A model generated the notes under the pieces. That model saw nothing but the letters and a program-made list of their open reading frames with translations, searched no databases and was not told the origin of the DNA. Positions 26,912 through 35,200 of a stretch of DNA of 64,000 nucleotides are shown here, piece by piece (the first letter of the stretch is position 1; the number at the start of each line of letters is the position of its first letter). This stretch comes from TMP-24 sp041397305 (GTDB lineage: Bacteria; Pseudomonadota; Alphaproteobacteria; Rhodobacterales; Rhodobacteraceae). A program made the translations under genes and the position numbers. Where the stretch lies: contig JAWKWX010000015.1 in NCBI GenBank assembly GCA_041397305.1, positions 1 through 64,000 of the forward strand, written 5' to 3'.

Positions 26912-27682
26912 ATGATCCCTGATCCGGGGATCATGGCGGGTTGGCTGTCGCTCGGGCTGCTGATCGCCATCACCTTCGCCGCCGCGCTGGCGCGCGGCTT
27001 TTCGGGGTTTGGCGCGGCGCTGATCTTCGTACCGCTTGCCAGCGCGATCCTCGGGCCCCGGATCGCGGTGCCGCTTCTCTTGGTGGCCGATGGCGTGATG
27101 ACGGCGGGCATGGTCCCCGGCGCGGTCAGGACCGCCGACAGAAGCGCCGTCCTGACCATGGCGATGGGGGCGCTTGCCGGGGTTCCGGCCGGGGTCTGGC
27201 TGTTGGGCAACCTGCCCTCGCTGACCCTTCGCTGGGCAATCGTGGGCCTTGCCGGCCTGATGCTCGGGCTATTGCTGTCCGGCTGGCGCTATCACGGCCA
27301 ACCGCGGCGGGCACTGACGGTGCTGGTGGGCGCGCTGTCGGGCCTCTTCTCGGGTGCGGCGCAGATCGGCGGGCCACCGGTCGTTGCCTACTGGCTGGGC
27401 GGCCCTTCGCCTGCGGCGGCGGTCCGCGCCAACATAATCCTCTTCTTCGCGGTCACGACCGTCTTTTCGGCGGCGGGCTACATCTGGAACGGGCTGATCA
27501 CCTGGCGGATCCTTGCGCTCGCCGCGATCATCGCGCCGGTCTATGGCCTTGGCGCCTGGGCGGGCAGCCGGATGTTCGGACTGGCAAGCGAGCGGACTTT
27601 CCGCTGCATCTGCCTTGGCATGATCTTCATCGCGACGGTTGCCAGCCTGCCCGCGCTTGACGGCTGGCTGCGCGGCGGGTGA
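26912..27682 (+). CDS. TauE/SafE family membrane permease
   Basis: The 256-residue product is almost wholly membrane-embedded, with about eight hydrophobic segments. It starts GWLSLGLLIAITFAAALARG and contains the FSGFGAALIFVPL and SGLFSGAAQIGGPPVVAYWL repeats that mark the TauE/SafE (sulfite exporter-like) family. These proteins move small anions such as sulfite, sulfonates or organic acids across the inner membrane; the substrate is not predictable. It lies 39 bases after glpX and 68 bases before recJ, all on one strand. An internal Met (MAGWLS) could be the real start. Confidence 0.85.
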   Translation: MIPDPGIMAGWLSLGLLIAITFAAALARGFSGFGAALIFVPLASAILGPRIAVPLLLVADGVMTAGMVPGAVRTADRSAVLTMAMGALAGVPAGVWLLGNLPSLTLRWAIVGLAGLMLGLLLSGWRYHGQPRRALTVLVGALSGLFSGAAQIGGPPVVAYWLGGPSPAAAVRANIILFFAVTTVFSAAGYIWNGLITWRILALAAIIAPVYGLGAWAGSRMFGLASERTFRCICLGMIFIATVASLPALDGWLRGG

Positions 27683-27750
27683 TGGCCCGGCGCTTGCCCG
27701 GCAAGAGGTTCGGCCTTGCATGAGCCCTCCCTTTGCGGCACCCCTGCACC

Positions 27751-29502
27751 ATGACGCAATCGCCCGCTTTCCTGAATGTCGAGACCTCCCTCACCGGCCG
27801 CCGCTGGGTCGGGCCGGATGCGGCCGCCGACCGGCTGGCCGAGGCGATGGTGCAGGAAACCCGCCTGCCCCTGCCCCTTGCCCGCATCCTCGTCGCGCGG
27901 GGTGTCGCGCCGGACGAGGCGGCGCGCTTTCTTGAGCCGCAATTGCGCGACCTGCTGCCCGATCCGCGCGGGCTGAAGGATATGGCGGCGGCGGCGGCGC
28001 GGTTCCTGACGGCGGTGAAGGGGCGCGAACGGATCGCGGTCTTTGCCGATTACGATGTGGACGGCGGATCGTCGGCCGCGCTCCTGCTCACCTGGCTCAG
28101 GCATTTCGGCCAGAAGGCCACGCTCTATGTCCCCGACCGGATCGACGAGGGCTATGGCCCGAACGTCCCGGCGATGGCGGCGCTGGCCGCGGCCCATGAC
28201 CTGATCCTCTGCGTCGATTGCGGGACGCTGTCGCACGAGCCGGTCGCGGCGGCGAAAGCGGCCGATGTGGTGATCCTCGACCATCACCTCGGGGCCGAGA
28301 CACTGCCCGAGGCCCTGGCCGTGGTGAACCCGAACCGGCAGGACGAGGACGGGACGCTCGCCCATCTCTGCGCGGCTTCGGTCGTGTTCCTGATGCTGGT
28401 CGAGGCCAACCGGCTTCTGCGCGAGGACGGGCTGCAAGGCCCCGACCTGATGGCGATGCTCGACCTCGTGGCACTGGCGACGGTAGCCGACGTGGCGCCC
28501 CTGACCGGGGTGAACCGCGCGCTTGTCCGGCAGGGGCTGAAGGTGCTCGCGCGGCGCGAGCGGGCGGGGCTCAGGGCGCTGGCCGATGTGGCGCGGGTGA
28601 ACGAGATGCCGACGGCCTATCATCTGGGCTTCATCCTCGGCCCGCGGGTGAATGCCGGCGGCCGGATCGGCGCCGCCGATCTCGGCGCCCGTCTTCTGGC
28701 AACCGACGATCCGCGCGAGGCAGGCCTGCTGGCCGAACGGCTGGACCGGCTGAACACCGAGCGGCGCGAGATCGAGAGCCGCGTGCGCGAGGAGGCGCTG
28801 GCCCAGGCCGAGGCGCGCGGGACCGACGGGCCGCTCGTCTGGGCGGCGGCAGAAGGCTGGCACCCGGGCGTCGTCGGCATCGTTGCCGCGCGGCTGAAGG
28901 AGGCGACGAACCGGCCCGCGGTGGTCATCGGCCTTGAGGGCGGGATCGGCAAGGGATCGGCCCGGTCGGTCGCGGGTGTCGATCTGGGCGCGGCGGTGCA
29001 AAGGGTGGCGGCAGAGGGTCTGCTGGTGAAGGGCGGCGGGCACCGGATGGCGGCGGGCCTGACGGTCGAGGCAGGCCGGATCGAGGCGGCGATGGAGCGG
29101 CTGGGCGAGCTGCTCGCCCGGCAGGGCGCGGGCGCGGGCGGCCCGCGCGACCTCAGGCTCGACGGTCTTCTGATGCCGGGCGCCGCCACGCCCGCGCTGA
29201 TCGAGGAGATCGAGAAGGCGGGCCCCTTCGGCCAGGGCGCCCCCGCCCCCCGCTTCGCCTTCGGGTCGGTCACGGTGGCCTATCTCAAGCGCGTGGGCGA
29301 AAGCCACCTAAGGTTCGGGTTTTCCGATGGCACGGGCCCGGCGATCGAGGCGATCGCTTTCGGCGCGTTCGACGGCCCGCTCGGCCCGGCGATCGAGAGC
29401 CACAACCGCCTGCCCCTGCACCTCGCGGGGCGGCTGGAACTGAACGTCTGGGGCGGCCGGGCGCGCGTGCAACTGCGGCTGGAAGACGCGGCAAGACCCT
29501 GA
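27751..29502 (+). CDS. recJ: Single-strand DNA exonuclease RecJ
   Basis: The start MTQSPAFLNVETSLTGRRWV at 27751 gives 583 residues. RecJ degrades single-stranded DNA 5' to 3' in recombination and mismatch repair. DHH-superfamily motifs are visible: IAVFADYDVDGGSSAALLL, DLILCVDCGT, VVILDHHLG (the DHH motif), and the DHHA1 part with LVKGGGHRMAAGLTVEAGR. A C-terminal OB-like region ends the protein. The upstream residues of the longer frame are unlike the family. Confidence 0.95.
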   Translation: MTQSPAFLNVETSLTGRRWVGPDAAADRLAEAMVQETRLPLPLARILVARGVAPDEAARFLEPQLRDLLPDPRGLKDMAAAAARFLTAVKGRERIAVFADYDVDGGSSAALLLTWLRHFGQKATLYVPDRIDEGYGPNVPAMAALAAAHDLILCVDCGTLSHEPVAAAKAADVVILDHHLGAETLPEALAVVNPNRQDEDGTLAHLCAASVVFLMLVEANRLLREDGLQGPDLMAMLDLVALATVADVAPLTGVNRALVRQGLKVLARRERAGLRALADVARVNEMPTAYHLGFILGPRVNAGGRIGAADLGARLLATDDPREAGLLAERLDRLNTERREIESRVREEALAQAEARGTDGPLVWAAAEGWHPGVVGIVAARLKEATNRPAVVIGLEGGIGKGSARSVAGVDLGAAVQRVAAEGLLVKGGGHRMAAGLTVEAGRIEAAMERLGELLARQGAGAGGPRDLRLDGLLMPGAATPALIEEIEKAGPFGQGAPAPRFAFGSVTVAYLKRVGESHLRFGFSDGTGPAIEAIAFGAFDGPLGPAIESHNRLPLHLAGRLELNVWGGRARVQLRLEDAARP

Positions 29503-29638
29503 GGAACGGCACCTCGCGCCGGCCCGGATGACGCCCGAAAAATCTGCCCGAGCGCCGCAAATTGCCCCTTGCGCAGCTTCGCCGCCTGCCATAAACACCG
29601 CCCACGCCACGCGAGAGCAACTCGCTTGCACCAAGCGC

Positions 29639-29713
29639 GGCCCGTTCGTCTATCGGTTAGGACACCAGGTTTTCAACCTGGGAAGAGGGGTTCGACTCCC
29701 CTACGGGCTGCCA
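29639..29713 (+). tRNA. tRNA-Glu (anticodon TTC)
   Basis: Acceptor GGCCCGT pairs with ACGGGCT (G-T at the first pair), D-arm GTCTATCGGTTAGGAC, anticodon stem CCAGG/CCTGG around TTTTCAA (anticodon TTC), T-arm GGGGTTCGACTCCCC. CCA is encoded. Confidence 0.93.
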
Positions 29714-29882
29714 AAGTCAACAACATATCATTGATTTCCAATGGATATTCCGCAGTCTATTCGCGGACATGCCTTGGTTGTGGCCATTTCTGACCGACAA
29801 AATATGCCCTGCCGGGTTGGCCACAAGTCCGCCGGTCATGAGTTGTGACGTCGCAGCACCGATACCAATACGCTGCAGCGCG

Positions 29883-30506
29883 CTAGCTAACTCCAACTTG
29901 ACGGATAAGCTCAGCGGCTATCGGCCTTTGCAGGGCACGTGCCCGAGCCCATGGAGCGGTCAGCCATGCTTCCCATTCTGCCTCGTTCGCAAGAACTACA
30001 GGCATGGCCTTAGGATGAACTGCCGCCACAACCGCATTCGGTTCGCAAGTCAGGAACGCAAACAGGTCGTCAACGGTCGCACCGTCCTTCATCTTGCGGA
30101 TGCTGCGCCAGCCCGGGACATGGATTCCGGCGAAGAAGGACGGTCGCCCGTCTTTGAGTTCAAACCAGGCATTCCCGCCCGGCACAGGTTCCGCGAAGCG
30201 GTCGAAGGGCACGAGGCATCTATTTTCAGGACCGAGCCACCGGCGCCAGTGAGGCGAAGCAGTGTTGCGGACGTTCGTGACGCCCCGGTCTATGCCGTTC
30301 TTGCTGTGGAACTGTGGCGGGCTAGGAAGGCCCCAACGTGCCCGGGCCAGCACCATGCCATCGCCTTCCTGTCGAACAATCGCTGCGTCTCGGTCAGGGT
30401 AAATATCTGCGGGGCCGAGATTGCCGGTCCTGTCGCCCCATCGCCTATCCGGGAAGACCCGGCGCATGGCTTCCTTCGCGGTCGTTTGGTTATAGAGGTT
30501 GCACAC
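29883..30506 (-). CDS. SRAP (YedK/HMCES-type) abasic-site shield protein
   Basis: SRAP proteins need cysteine as residue 2, because the freed Cys crosslinks to abasic sites in single-stranded DNA. The frame's ATG at 30512 would put Cys at position 4; a GTG at 30506 gives (M)CNLYNQTTAKEAM, so I choose GTG. This yields 207 residues. Other family marks: WGLP in ARARWGLPSPPQ, GVTNVRNTASPHW (the conserved N/R region), CLVPFDRFAEP (which includes the usual Tyr/Phe-x-W/E catalytic Glu area) and the late AAVHPKAMPVVLANEAEWEAW containing the conserved His. It starts 3 bases after the stop of a small Cys-rich protein, so they form a two-gene unit next to tRNA-Glu. Confidence 0.9.
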   Translation of the reverse strand: MCNLYNQTTAKEAMRRVFPDRRWGDRTGNLGPADIYPDRDAAIVRQEGDGMVLARARWGLPSPPQFHSKNGIDRGVTNVRNTASPHWRRWLGPENRCLVPFDRFAEPVPGGNAWFELKDGRPSFFAGIHVPGWRSIRKMKDGATVDDLFAFLTCEPNAVVAAVHPKAMPVVLANEAEWEAWLTAPWARARALQRPIAAELIRQVGVS

Positions 30507-30508
30507 GA

Positions 30509-30769
30509 TCAAGCCCGCTCATCGCGCCATATCCACTTCACAACCTGCTTCACAAGGCGGCGCACGGTCAATCCTGCAAGCTCTGGCGGAGCGGGCAAGC
30601 GCCAGCTCAAGTCCAGATATTCGGCTGTGCGGCATTGAGAGCAGGCAAAAGGGGCGCAAACCGCGCTGGCATCGGGGCCGAGAACCTTGATTGGGTCGGT
30701 TGCCCAATAGCTGGCCTGGTGATGGCAGCCATAGCAGCGCACTGTCAGAATCTTTCCCCGAACAGCCAA
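30509..30769 (-). CDS. Small zinc-ribbon-like protein paired with SRAP gene
   Basis: The product of 86 residues has two cysteine pairs, C12-x2-C15 (VRCYGCHHQ) and C43-x2-C46 (FACSQCRTA), the spacing of a four-Cys zinc ribbon, followed by a basic tail (VRRLVKQVVKWIWRDE). I do not recognise a named family. It ends 3 bases before the GTG start of the SRAP gene, so the two are almost certainly co-transcribed, hinting at a DNA-binding helper in abasic-site handling. That link is by position only. Confidence 0.6.
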   Translation of the reverse strand: MAVRGKILTVRCYGCHHQASYWATDPIKVLGPDASAVCAPFACSQCRTAEYLDLSWRLPAPPELAGLTVRRLVKQVVKWIWRDERA

Positions 30770-30891
30770 TGCCCGGAGGCGCGGATTGACCTCGCCCGAG
30801 ACCTCCGCCAGGCCTGCGAGCCTCGCCCGTGACGGTATGGCAAGGGAAAGGTGGCCTTGTCCGGCGGGGTCCGGCGGGGGTCAGGCGGGGG

Positions 30892-31368
30892 TCAGGCGCT
30901 GGCCGCAGCGCCGCTTTCGGCCTTCTTCTGCCAGCGGCCGCTCTCCTCGCTCCAGTATTGCGCCTCGAGCCCTGCTGCGGTCAGCGTGCGCCACTGGCCG
31001 CGCGCGGCCTCTACCGCGGCGGGATCGTTGCCGTCGAAGAGGATCGCGGCGCGGTCGAGGGCGGCGACTTCGCCGGGCGTAATGTCGGCCCCGTCCATCG
31101 CCATCAGGAACCGCACGCCCTCTGGCAGGTCCGGGCCGACGGCGAGGAGGAGCGGCTGCAGCCCGTCATGCGGCCCGCCCGCGATCCCGTGCGGCAGGAA
31201 GCCCTCCTCAGGCCCGAGCCAGAGCTTCTGGTCGAGCCAGTCGGCGCGTGCCGCCTCCCTCAGGCGCACCGCCGCCCGCCATCCCTGTCGCGCTGCCCGC
31301 TCTGCCAGCATGGCGACCGCCGCCTCGGGCGCCGAACGGGTGAGGTGATAGAAGAAGACGGCACCCAT
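30892..31368 (-). CDS. holC: DNA polymerase III chi subunit
   Basis: The 158-residue product begins MGAVFFYHLTRSAPEAAVAM, the typical HolC start, and contains LWLGPEEGFLPHGIAGGPHD and then DRAAILFDGNDPAAVEAARG with the closing WRTLTAAGLEAQYWSEESGRW. The chi subunit links the clamp loader to single-strand DNA binding protein at the replication fork. It follows pepA on the same strand with a 13-base gap, the usual pepA-holC pair. The final Ala-rich residues are non-conserved. Confidence 0.93.
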   Translation of the reverse strand: MGAVFFYHLTRSAPEAAVAMLAERAARQGWRAAVRLREAARADWLDQKLWLGPEEGFLPHGIAGGPHDGLQPLLLAVGPDLPEGVRFLMAMDGADITPGEVAALDRAAILFDGNDPAAVEAARGQWRTLTAAGLEAQYWSEESGRWQKKAESGAAASA

Positions 31369-31381
31369 CCGATCCGGCCCG

Positions 31382-32854
31382 TCAGCCTTCGCAAAGGTCG
31401 GCGATCAGCCGGTTCAGCGTCATCACCCCCCAGCCCGAGGCGCATTTCGGCCCCACGAGCGGCTGTTCGGTCGCGGGCAGCGCGACGCCCGCGATGTCGA
31501 TATGGCACCAGGGGGTTTCGTCCTTGACGAAGCGCTTGAGGAATTGCGCCGCCGTGATCGAGCCCGCCGGGCGGCCGACGGAATTGCGCATGTCGGCGAT
31601 ATGGCTTTTCAGAAGCGCGTCATAGGCGGGCGACAGGGGCAGACGCCAGGCGCCCTCGCCCTCGGCGGATGCCGCCTTCAGAAGCGCGGCGCACAGCTTG
31701 TCGTCGTTGGAAAAGACCCCGGCATTCTCGTGGCCGAGCGCCACGATGACCGCGCCGGTCAGCGTTGCGAGGTTGATCATGCCGGTGGGCTTGAAACGTT
31801 CCTGCGCATACCAGAGCACATCGGCCAGCACGAGCCGCCCTTCGGCGTCGGTGTTGATCACCTCGATCGTGTCGCCCTTCATGGATTTCACCACATCGCC
31901 CGGCCGCTGCGCGCGACCGTCGGGCATGTTCTCGACCAGGCCGACCAGACCCACCACGTTGCACCTGGCCTTGCGCAGGGCGAGCGCCCGCATGACCCCG
32001 GCGACCACGCCCGCGCCGCCCATGTCCATGGTCATTTCCTGCATGCCCTCCGCGGGCTTCAGCGAAATGCCGCCCGTGTCGAAGACCACGCCCTTGCCGA
32101 CAAGCGCGAAGGGCGCCTCTTTCTTCTTGCCGCCCTTCCACTGCATCACGACGACCTTGGAGGGGCTTTCCGACCCCTGCCCCACGCCCAGAAGCGCGCG
32201 CATGCCGAGCTTTTCCAGATCGGGCTCTTCGAGGATCTCGACATCGAGGCCCAGTTCCTGCATCGCGGCAAGGCGGGCGGCGAAATCGGTGGTTGTCAGC
32301 ACGTTCGCAGGTTCATTCACCAGATCGCGGGTAAAGAGCACGCCCTCGGCCACCGCCGCCATCGGCCCGGCCTCGGCCGCCACCTTCTCGGGCTTGTCGG
32401 CGAGGATGCGGACGGCGCCCTTCGCCTCTGTCTCGCCGGTCTTGTAGAGGTTGAACTCGTAAGCCCGCAGCGCCAGACCGAGCGAGAGATCGGCGGTGCG
32501 CGCGTGCCCGCCCGCGACGACCGTCACGCCCTCGGCGCCCAGCGCCTTGCCGATCGCGGCGCCGGCCTTGCGGGCCTCGGCAACGCCTGCCTTGGCGGGC
32601 AGTTTCACCAGTTGCAGCGCCTCTGCCTTCAGCCCGGCGGGCCAGGCGAGGTCGATCGCATCGCCGGCCTTGGCCTTGGCCCAGGCCTTGCCCTCCATCG
32701 CGCGGCCGATGGCGCCCTTCGCGGCCTTGTCGATCCGCGCCGCGGCACCCGAAAGCTTGCCCTCGGCAGGCAGGAGGACCGCGACCCTGCCTCTGGCGGC
32801 AATCGCCTCGGAGGCATCGGTGGCATGGAAGGAAATGGCGACGGGCAGGGACAT
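31382..32854 (-). CDS. pepA: Leucyl aminopeptidase PepA
   Basis: The 490-residue product belongs to the M17 family of hexameric zinc or manganese aminopeptidases that trim N-terminal residues from peptides in the cytoplasm. The M17 signature NTDAEGRLVLADVLWYA is present, as is VVFDTGGISLKPAEGMQEMT with the metal-binding Asp and catalytic Lys, and DMGGAGVVAGVMRALA. The N-terminal domain (1-160) is of normal size. It starts opposite to lptF, 127 bases away, and is co-directional with holC. Confidence 0.96.
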   Translation of the reverse strand: MSLPVAISFHATDASEAIAARGRVAVLLPAEGKLSGAAARIDKAAKGAIGRAMEGKAWAKAKAGDAIDLAWPAGLKAEALQLVKLPAKAGVAEARKAGAAIGKALGAEGVTVVAGGHARTADLSLGLALRAYEFNLYKTGETEAKGAVRILADKPEKVAAEAGPMAAVAEGVLFTRDLVNEPANVLTTTDFAARLAAMQELGLDVEILEEPDLEKLGMRALLGVGQGSESPSKVVVMQWKGGKKKEAPFALVGKGVVFDTGGISLKPAEGMQEMTMDMGGAGVVAGVMRALALRKARCNVVGLVGLVENMPDGRAQRPGDVVKSMKGDTIEVINTDAEGRLVLADVLWYAQERFKPTGMINLATLTGAVIVALGHENAGVFSNDDKLCAALLKAASAEGEGAWRLPLSPAYDALLKSHIADMRNSVGRPAGSITAAQFLKRFVKDETPWCHIDIAGVALPATEQPLVGPKCASGWGVMTLNRLIADLCEG

Positions 32855-32981
32855 CCGATCTCTCCGCTTTCGGGGGGGTGGCCGGACCCTAGCGAAGCCC
32901 CGCCGCTTTGGCCAGATAGGAGTTTTCCCGGCCCCGCCTTTGCGCTAGGCAGGGCAAAACCAAACACGGGGAGCCGACACC

Positions 32982-34112
32982 TTGATCTCTCGATTCGACA
33001 GATATTTGCTGTCGCAGTTGATGATGTTCTTCGGCTTCTTCGCGCTTGTGCTTGTGTCGGTCTACTGGGTCAACCGCGCGGTGAGGCTTTTTGACCAGCT
33101 GATCTCGGACAATCAGTCGGTCTGGGTTTTCCTTGAGCTTTCAGCGCTTTCCCTGCCGAACGTGATCCGGCTGATGCTGCCGGTCGCGGCCTTTGTCGCC
33201 ACGATCTATGCCACGAACCGGCTGTCGAGCGAAAGCGAGCTGGTGGTGATGCAGGCCACGGGTTTTTCGCCCCGCCGCCTGGCGCGGCCGGTGATCTATT
33301 TCGGCCTCATCGTGGCACTCATGCTTTCGGTCCTCAGCCATTTTCTTGTGCCGATGTCGCGGGCGCGCCTGAACGAGCGCAATCTGGAAGTGTCGCAGAA
33401 CGTCAGTTCGAAATTCCTGTCCGAAGGGACGTTCGTCCATCCGGCCAGGGGGATCACGCTTTTCATCGGCCATATCGAGCAGAGCGGCGAGTTGGGGGAT
33501 TTCTTCCTGTCGGACCGCCGCGATCCGGCGGCCGAGGTGATCTATTCCTCCAAGCGCGCCTATCTCGCCCGCAGCGACAGCGGGCCGAAGCTGGTGCTGC
33601 TGGACGGACAGGCGCAGCGGCTGGATACGGCGACCGGGAAACTGTCGCTGACACGTTTCGAGAATTTCACCTATGACATCACCAGCTTTCTCGCGCCCCG
33701 CGGCAGCCGGTCGCCCCTGATCGAGGAACTGCCGACGGCCCAGCTGCTGACCGCCGACGAGGCGGCGATGCGCGCGATCGGCGATACGGTCCTGCATGCG
33801 CGGTTCGAGGCCAATGACAGGATCGCCAAGCCCTTCCTGCCGCTGGCGCTCGCGCTCATCGCCTTTGCGGCGCTACAGGGGGGCAGCTATTCGCGGTTCG
33901 GCCTCTGGCGCCAGATCGGCCAGGCCTGCGGGCTGTTCCTTGTCCTTTTCCTGCTGTCGAACCTCGCGGACAAGGCGGCGGCGCGCCGCATGGATCTGCT
34001 TGGCCTGAGCTACCTCGTGCCCGTGCTCGGCATTGCGCTCGGCACGGCGATGCTGGCCTGGGCGGGGCGCAGCCGACGGCCCGCACCCGCCGGGGCGGAG
34101 GCGCCGGCATGA
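32982..34112 (+). CDS. lptF: LPS export ABC permease LptF
   Basis: The 376-residue product is one of two permeases of the LptB2FG complex, which lifts lipopolysaccharide out of the inner membrane. It has the YjgP/YjgQ layout: N-terminal helices (LLSQLMMFFGFFALVLVSVY), the P-x-V-x-x-x-L-P-V segment LPNVIRLMLPVAAFVATIYA, a central periplasmic jellyroll (about 130-270), and C-terminal helices. It overlaps lptG by 4 bases. The GTG/TTG frame start is assigned as a TTG at 32982 preceded by GGGGAG, which should be checked. Confidence 0.93.
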   Translation: MISRFDRYLLSQLMMFFGFFALVLVSVYWVNRAVRLFDQLISDNQSVWVFLELSALSLPNVIRLMLPVAAFVATIYATNRLSSESELVVMQATGFSPRRLARPVIYFGLIVALMLSVLSHFLVPMSRARLNERNLEVSQNVSSKFLSEGTFVHPARGITLFIGHIEQSGELGDFFLSDRRDPAAEVIYSSKRAYLARSDSGPKLVLLDGQAQRLDTATGKLSLTRFENFTYDITSFLAPRGSRSPLIEELPTAQLLTADEAAMRAIGDTVLHARFEANDRIAKPFLPLALALIAFAALQGGSYSRFGLWRQIGQACGLFLVLFLLSNLADKAAARRMDLLGLSYLVPVLGIALGTAMLAWAGRSRRPAPAGAEAPA

Positions 34113-35200
34113 GGTTGTCATTCTATATCGCCCGGCGGTTCCTTGCGACCTTCGCGCTGGTCGGCGGCGGTTTCTTCGTGATCCTGTGGCTTCTCGATCT
34201 GGTGGATCAGATCCGGCGCTTCCCGGACAAGGGCCTGTCGGACCTCGTGGGGCTGGCGCTTCTGCACACGCCCGGCACCGTCTACCGCATCCTGCCGCTT
34301 CTGATGGTGATGACGGCGATTGCGCTGTTCCTGCGGCTGGCGCGTACCTCCGAACTGGTGGCGATCCGTGCCTCTGGCCGCTCGGCCCTGCGCACGCTTC
34401 TCGCGCCGGTCGGCGCGGCCTTCGCCATCGGCGTCTTTGCCGTGGCGCTCCTCAACCCGATCGTGGCGGCCACCACCAAGCGCTACGAGCTTCTGACCGG
34501 TGGCCCGATCGTGTCGGCCGAAGCCGCGATCGACGGCGGCAGCGGCGGCCTGTGGCTTCGTCAGGCGGCGGCCGACGGCCAGTGGGTGATCCGTGCGGGC
34601 GGCGCGAGCGAGGACGACCGGGTGCTTTCGAACGTCAGTTTCCTTCTGTTCGGCGCCGACGGGCGGCCGAAGACCCGCCTTCTCGCCGCCGAGGCGCAGC
34701 TCGAGGAGGGCCGCTGGATCGCCCGGGATGTCAAGGTCTGGGACCTCGCGGGCAGTGACAATCCCGAGGCCGCCGTGCGCCATCAGGCGGAACTGGCGAT
34801 CAAGTCGGACCTGACCCTTGATCAGATCCGCGATTCCGTCGGCGCGCCCGAGACGGTCTCGGTCTGGGACCTGCCCGGCTTCATCGCCCGCCTCGATGCC
34901 GCAGGCTTTTCTTCGCGCCGCCATACCGTGGCCTTGCAGGGCGAGCTGACGCTGCCGCTTCTGCTCGCCGCCATGGTGCTGGTGGGCGCGGGCTTCACCA
35001 TGCGCCATGCGCGGTTCGGCCAGTCCGGCCTGATGGTCCTCATGGCGCTCGTTTCGGGCATCGCGATCTTCTTCGTGCGCAATTTCGCGCAAGTCCTCGG
35101 CGAAAGCGGCCAGCTCCCCGTCCTTCTCGCCGCCTGGACGCCGCCGCTGGCCGCGCTCCTCCTTTCACTCAGCCTGCTTCTGCATCTGGAGGATGGCTGA
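34109..35200 (+). CDS. lptG: LPS export ABC permease LptG
   Basis: The 363-residue product is the partner permease. It begins MRLSFYIARRFLATFALVGG, then VYRILPLLMVMTAIALFLRLARTSELVAIRASG, the family's substrate-gate region. The central periplasmic domain is followed by C-terminal helices (ALQGELTLPLLLAAMVLVGA, GFTMRH). It overlaps both lptF and lptD (ATGA-type overlaps), so the three are translationally coupled as one LPS transport unit. Confidence 0.94.
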   Translation: MRLSFYIARRFLATFALVGGGFFVILWLLDLVDQIRRFPDKGLSDLVGLALLHTPGTVYRILPLLMVMTAIALFLRLARTSELVAIRASGRSALRTLLAPVGAAFAIGVFAVALLNPIVAATTKRYELLTGGPIVSAEAAIDGGSGGLWLRQAAADGQWVIRAGGASEDDRVLSNVSFLLFGADGRPKTRLLAAEAQLEEGRWIARDVKVWDLAGSDNPEAAVRHQAELAIKSDLTLDQIRDSVGAPETVSVWDLPGFIARLDAAGFSSRRHTVALQGELTLPLLLAAMVLVGAGFTMRHARFGQSGLMVLMALVSGIAIFFVRNFAQVLGESGQLPVLLAAWTPPLAALLLSLSLLLHLEDG

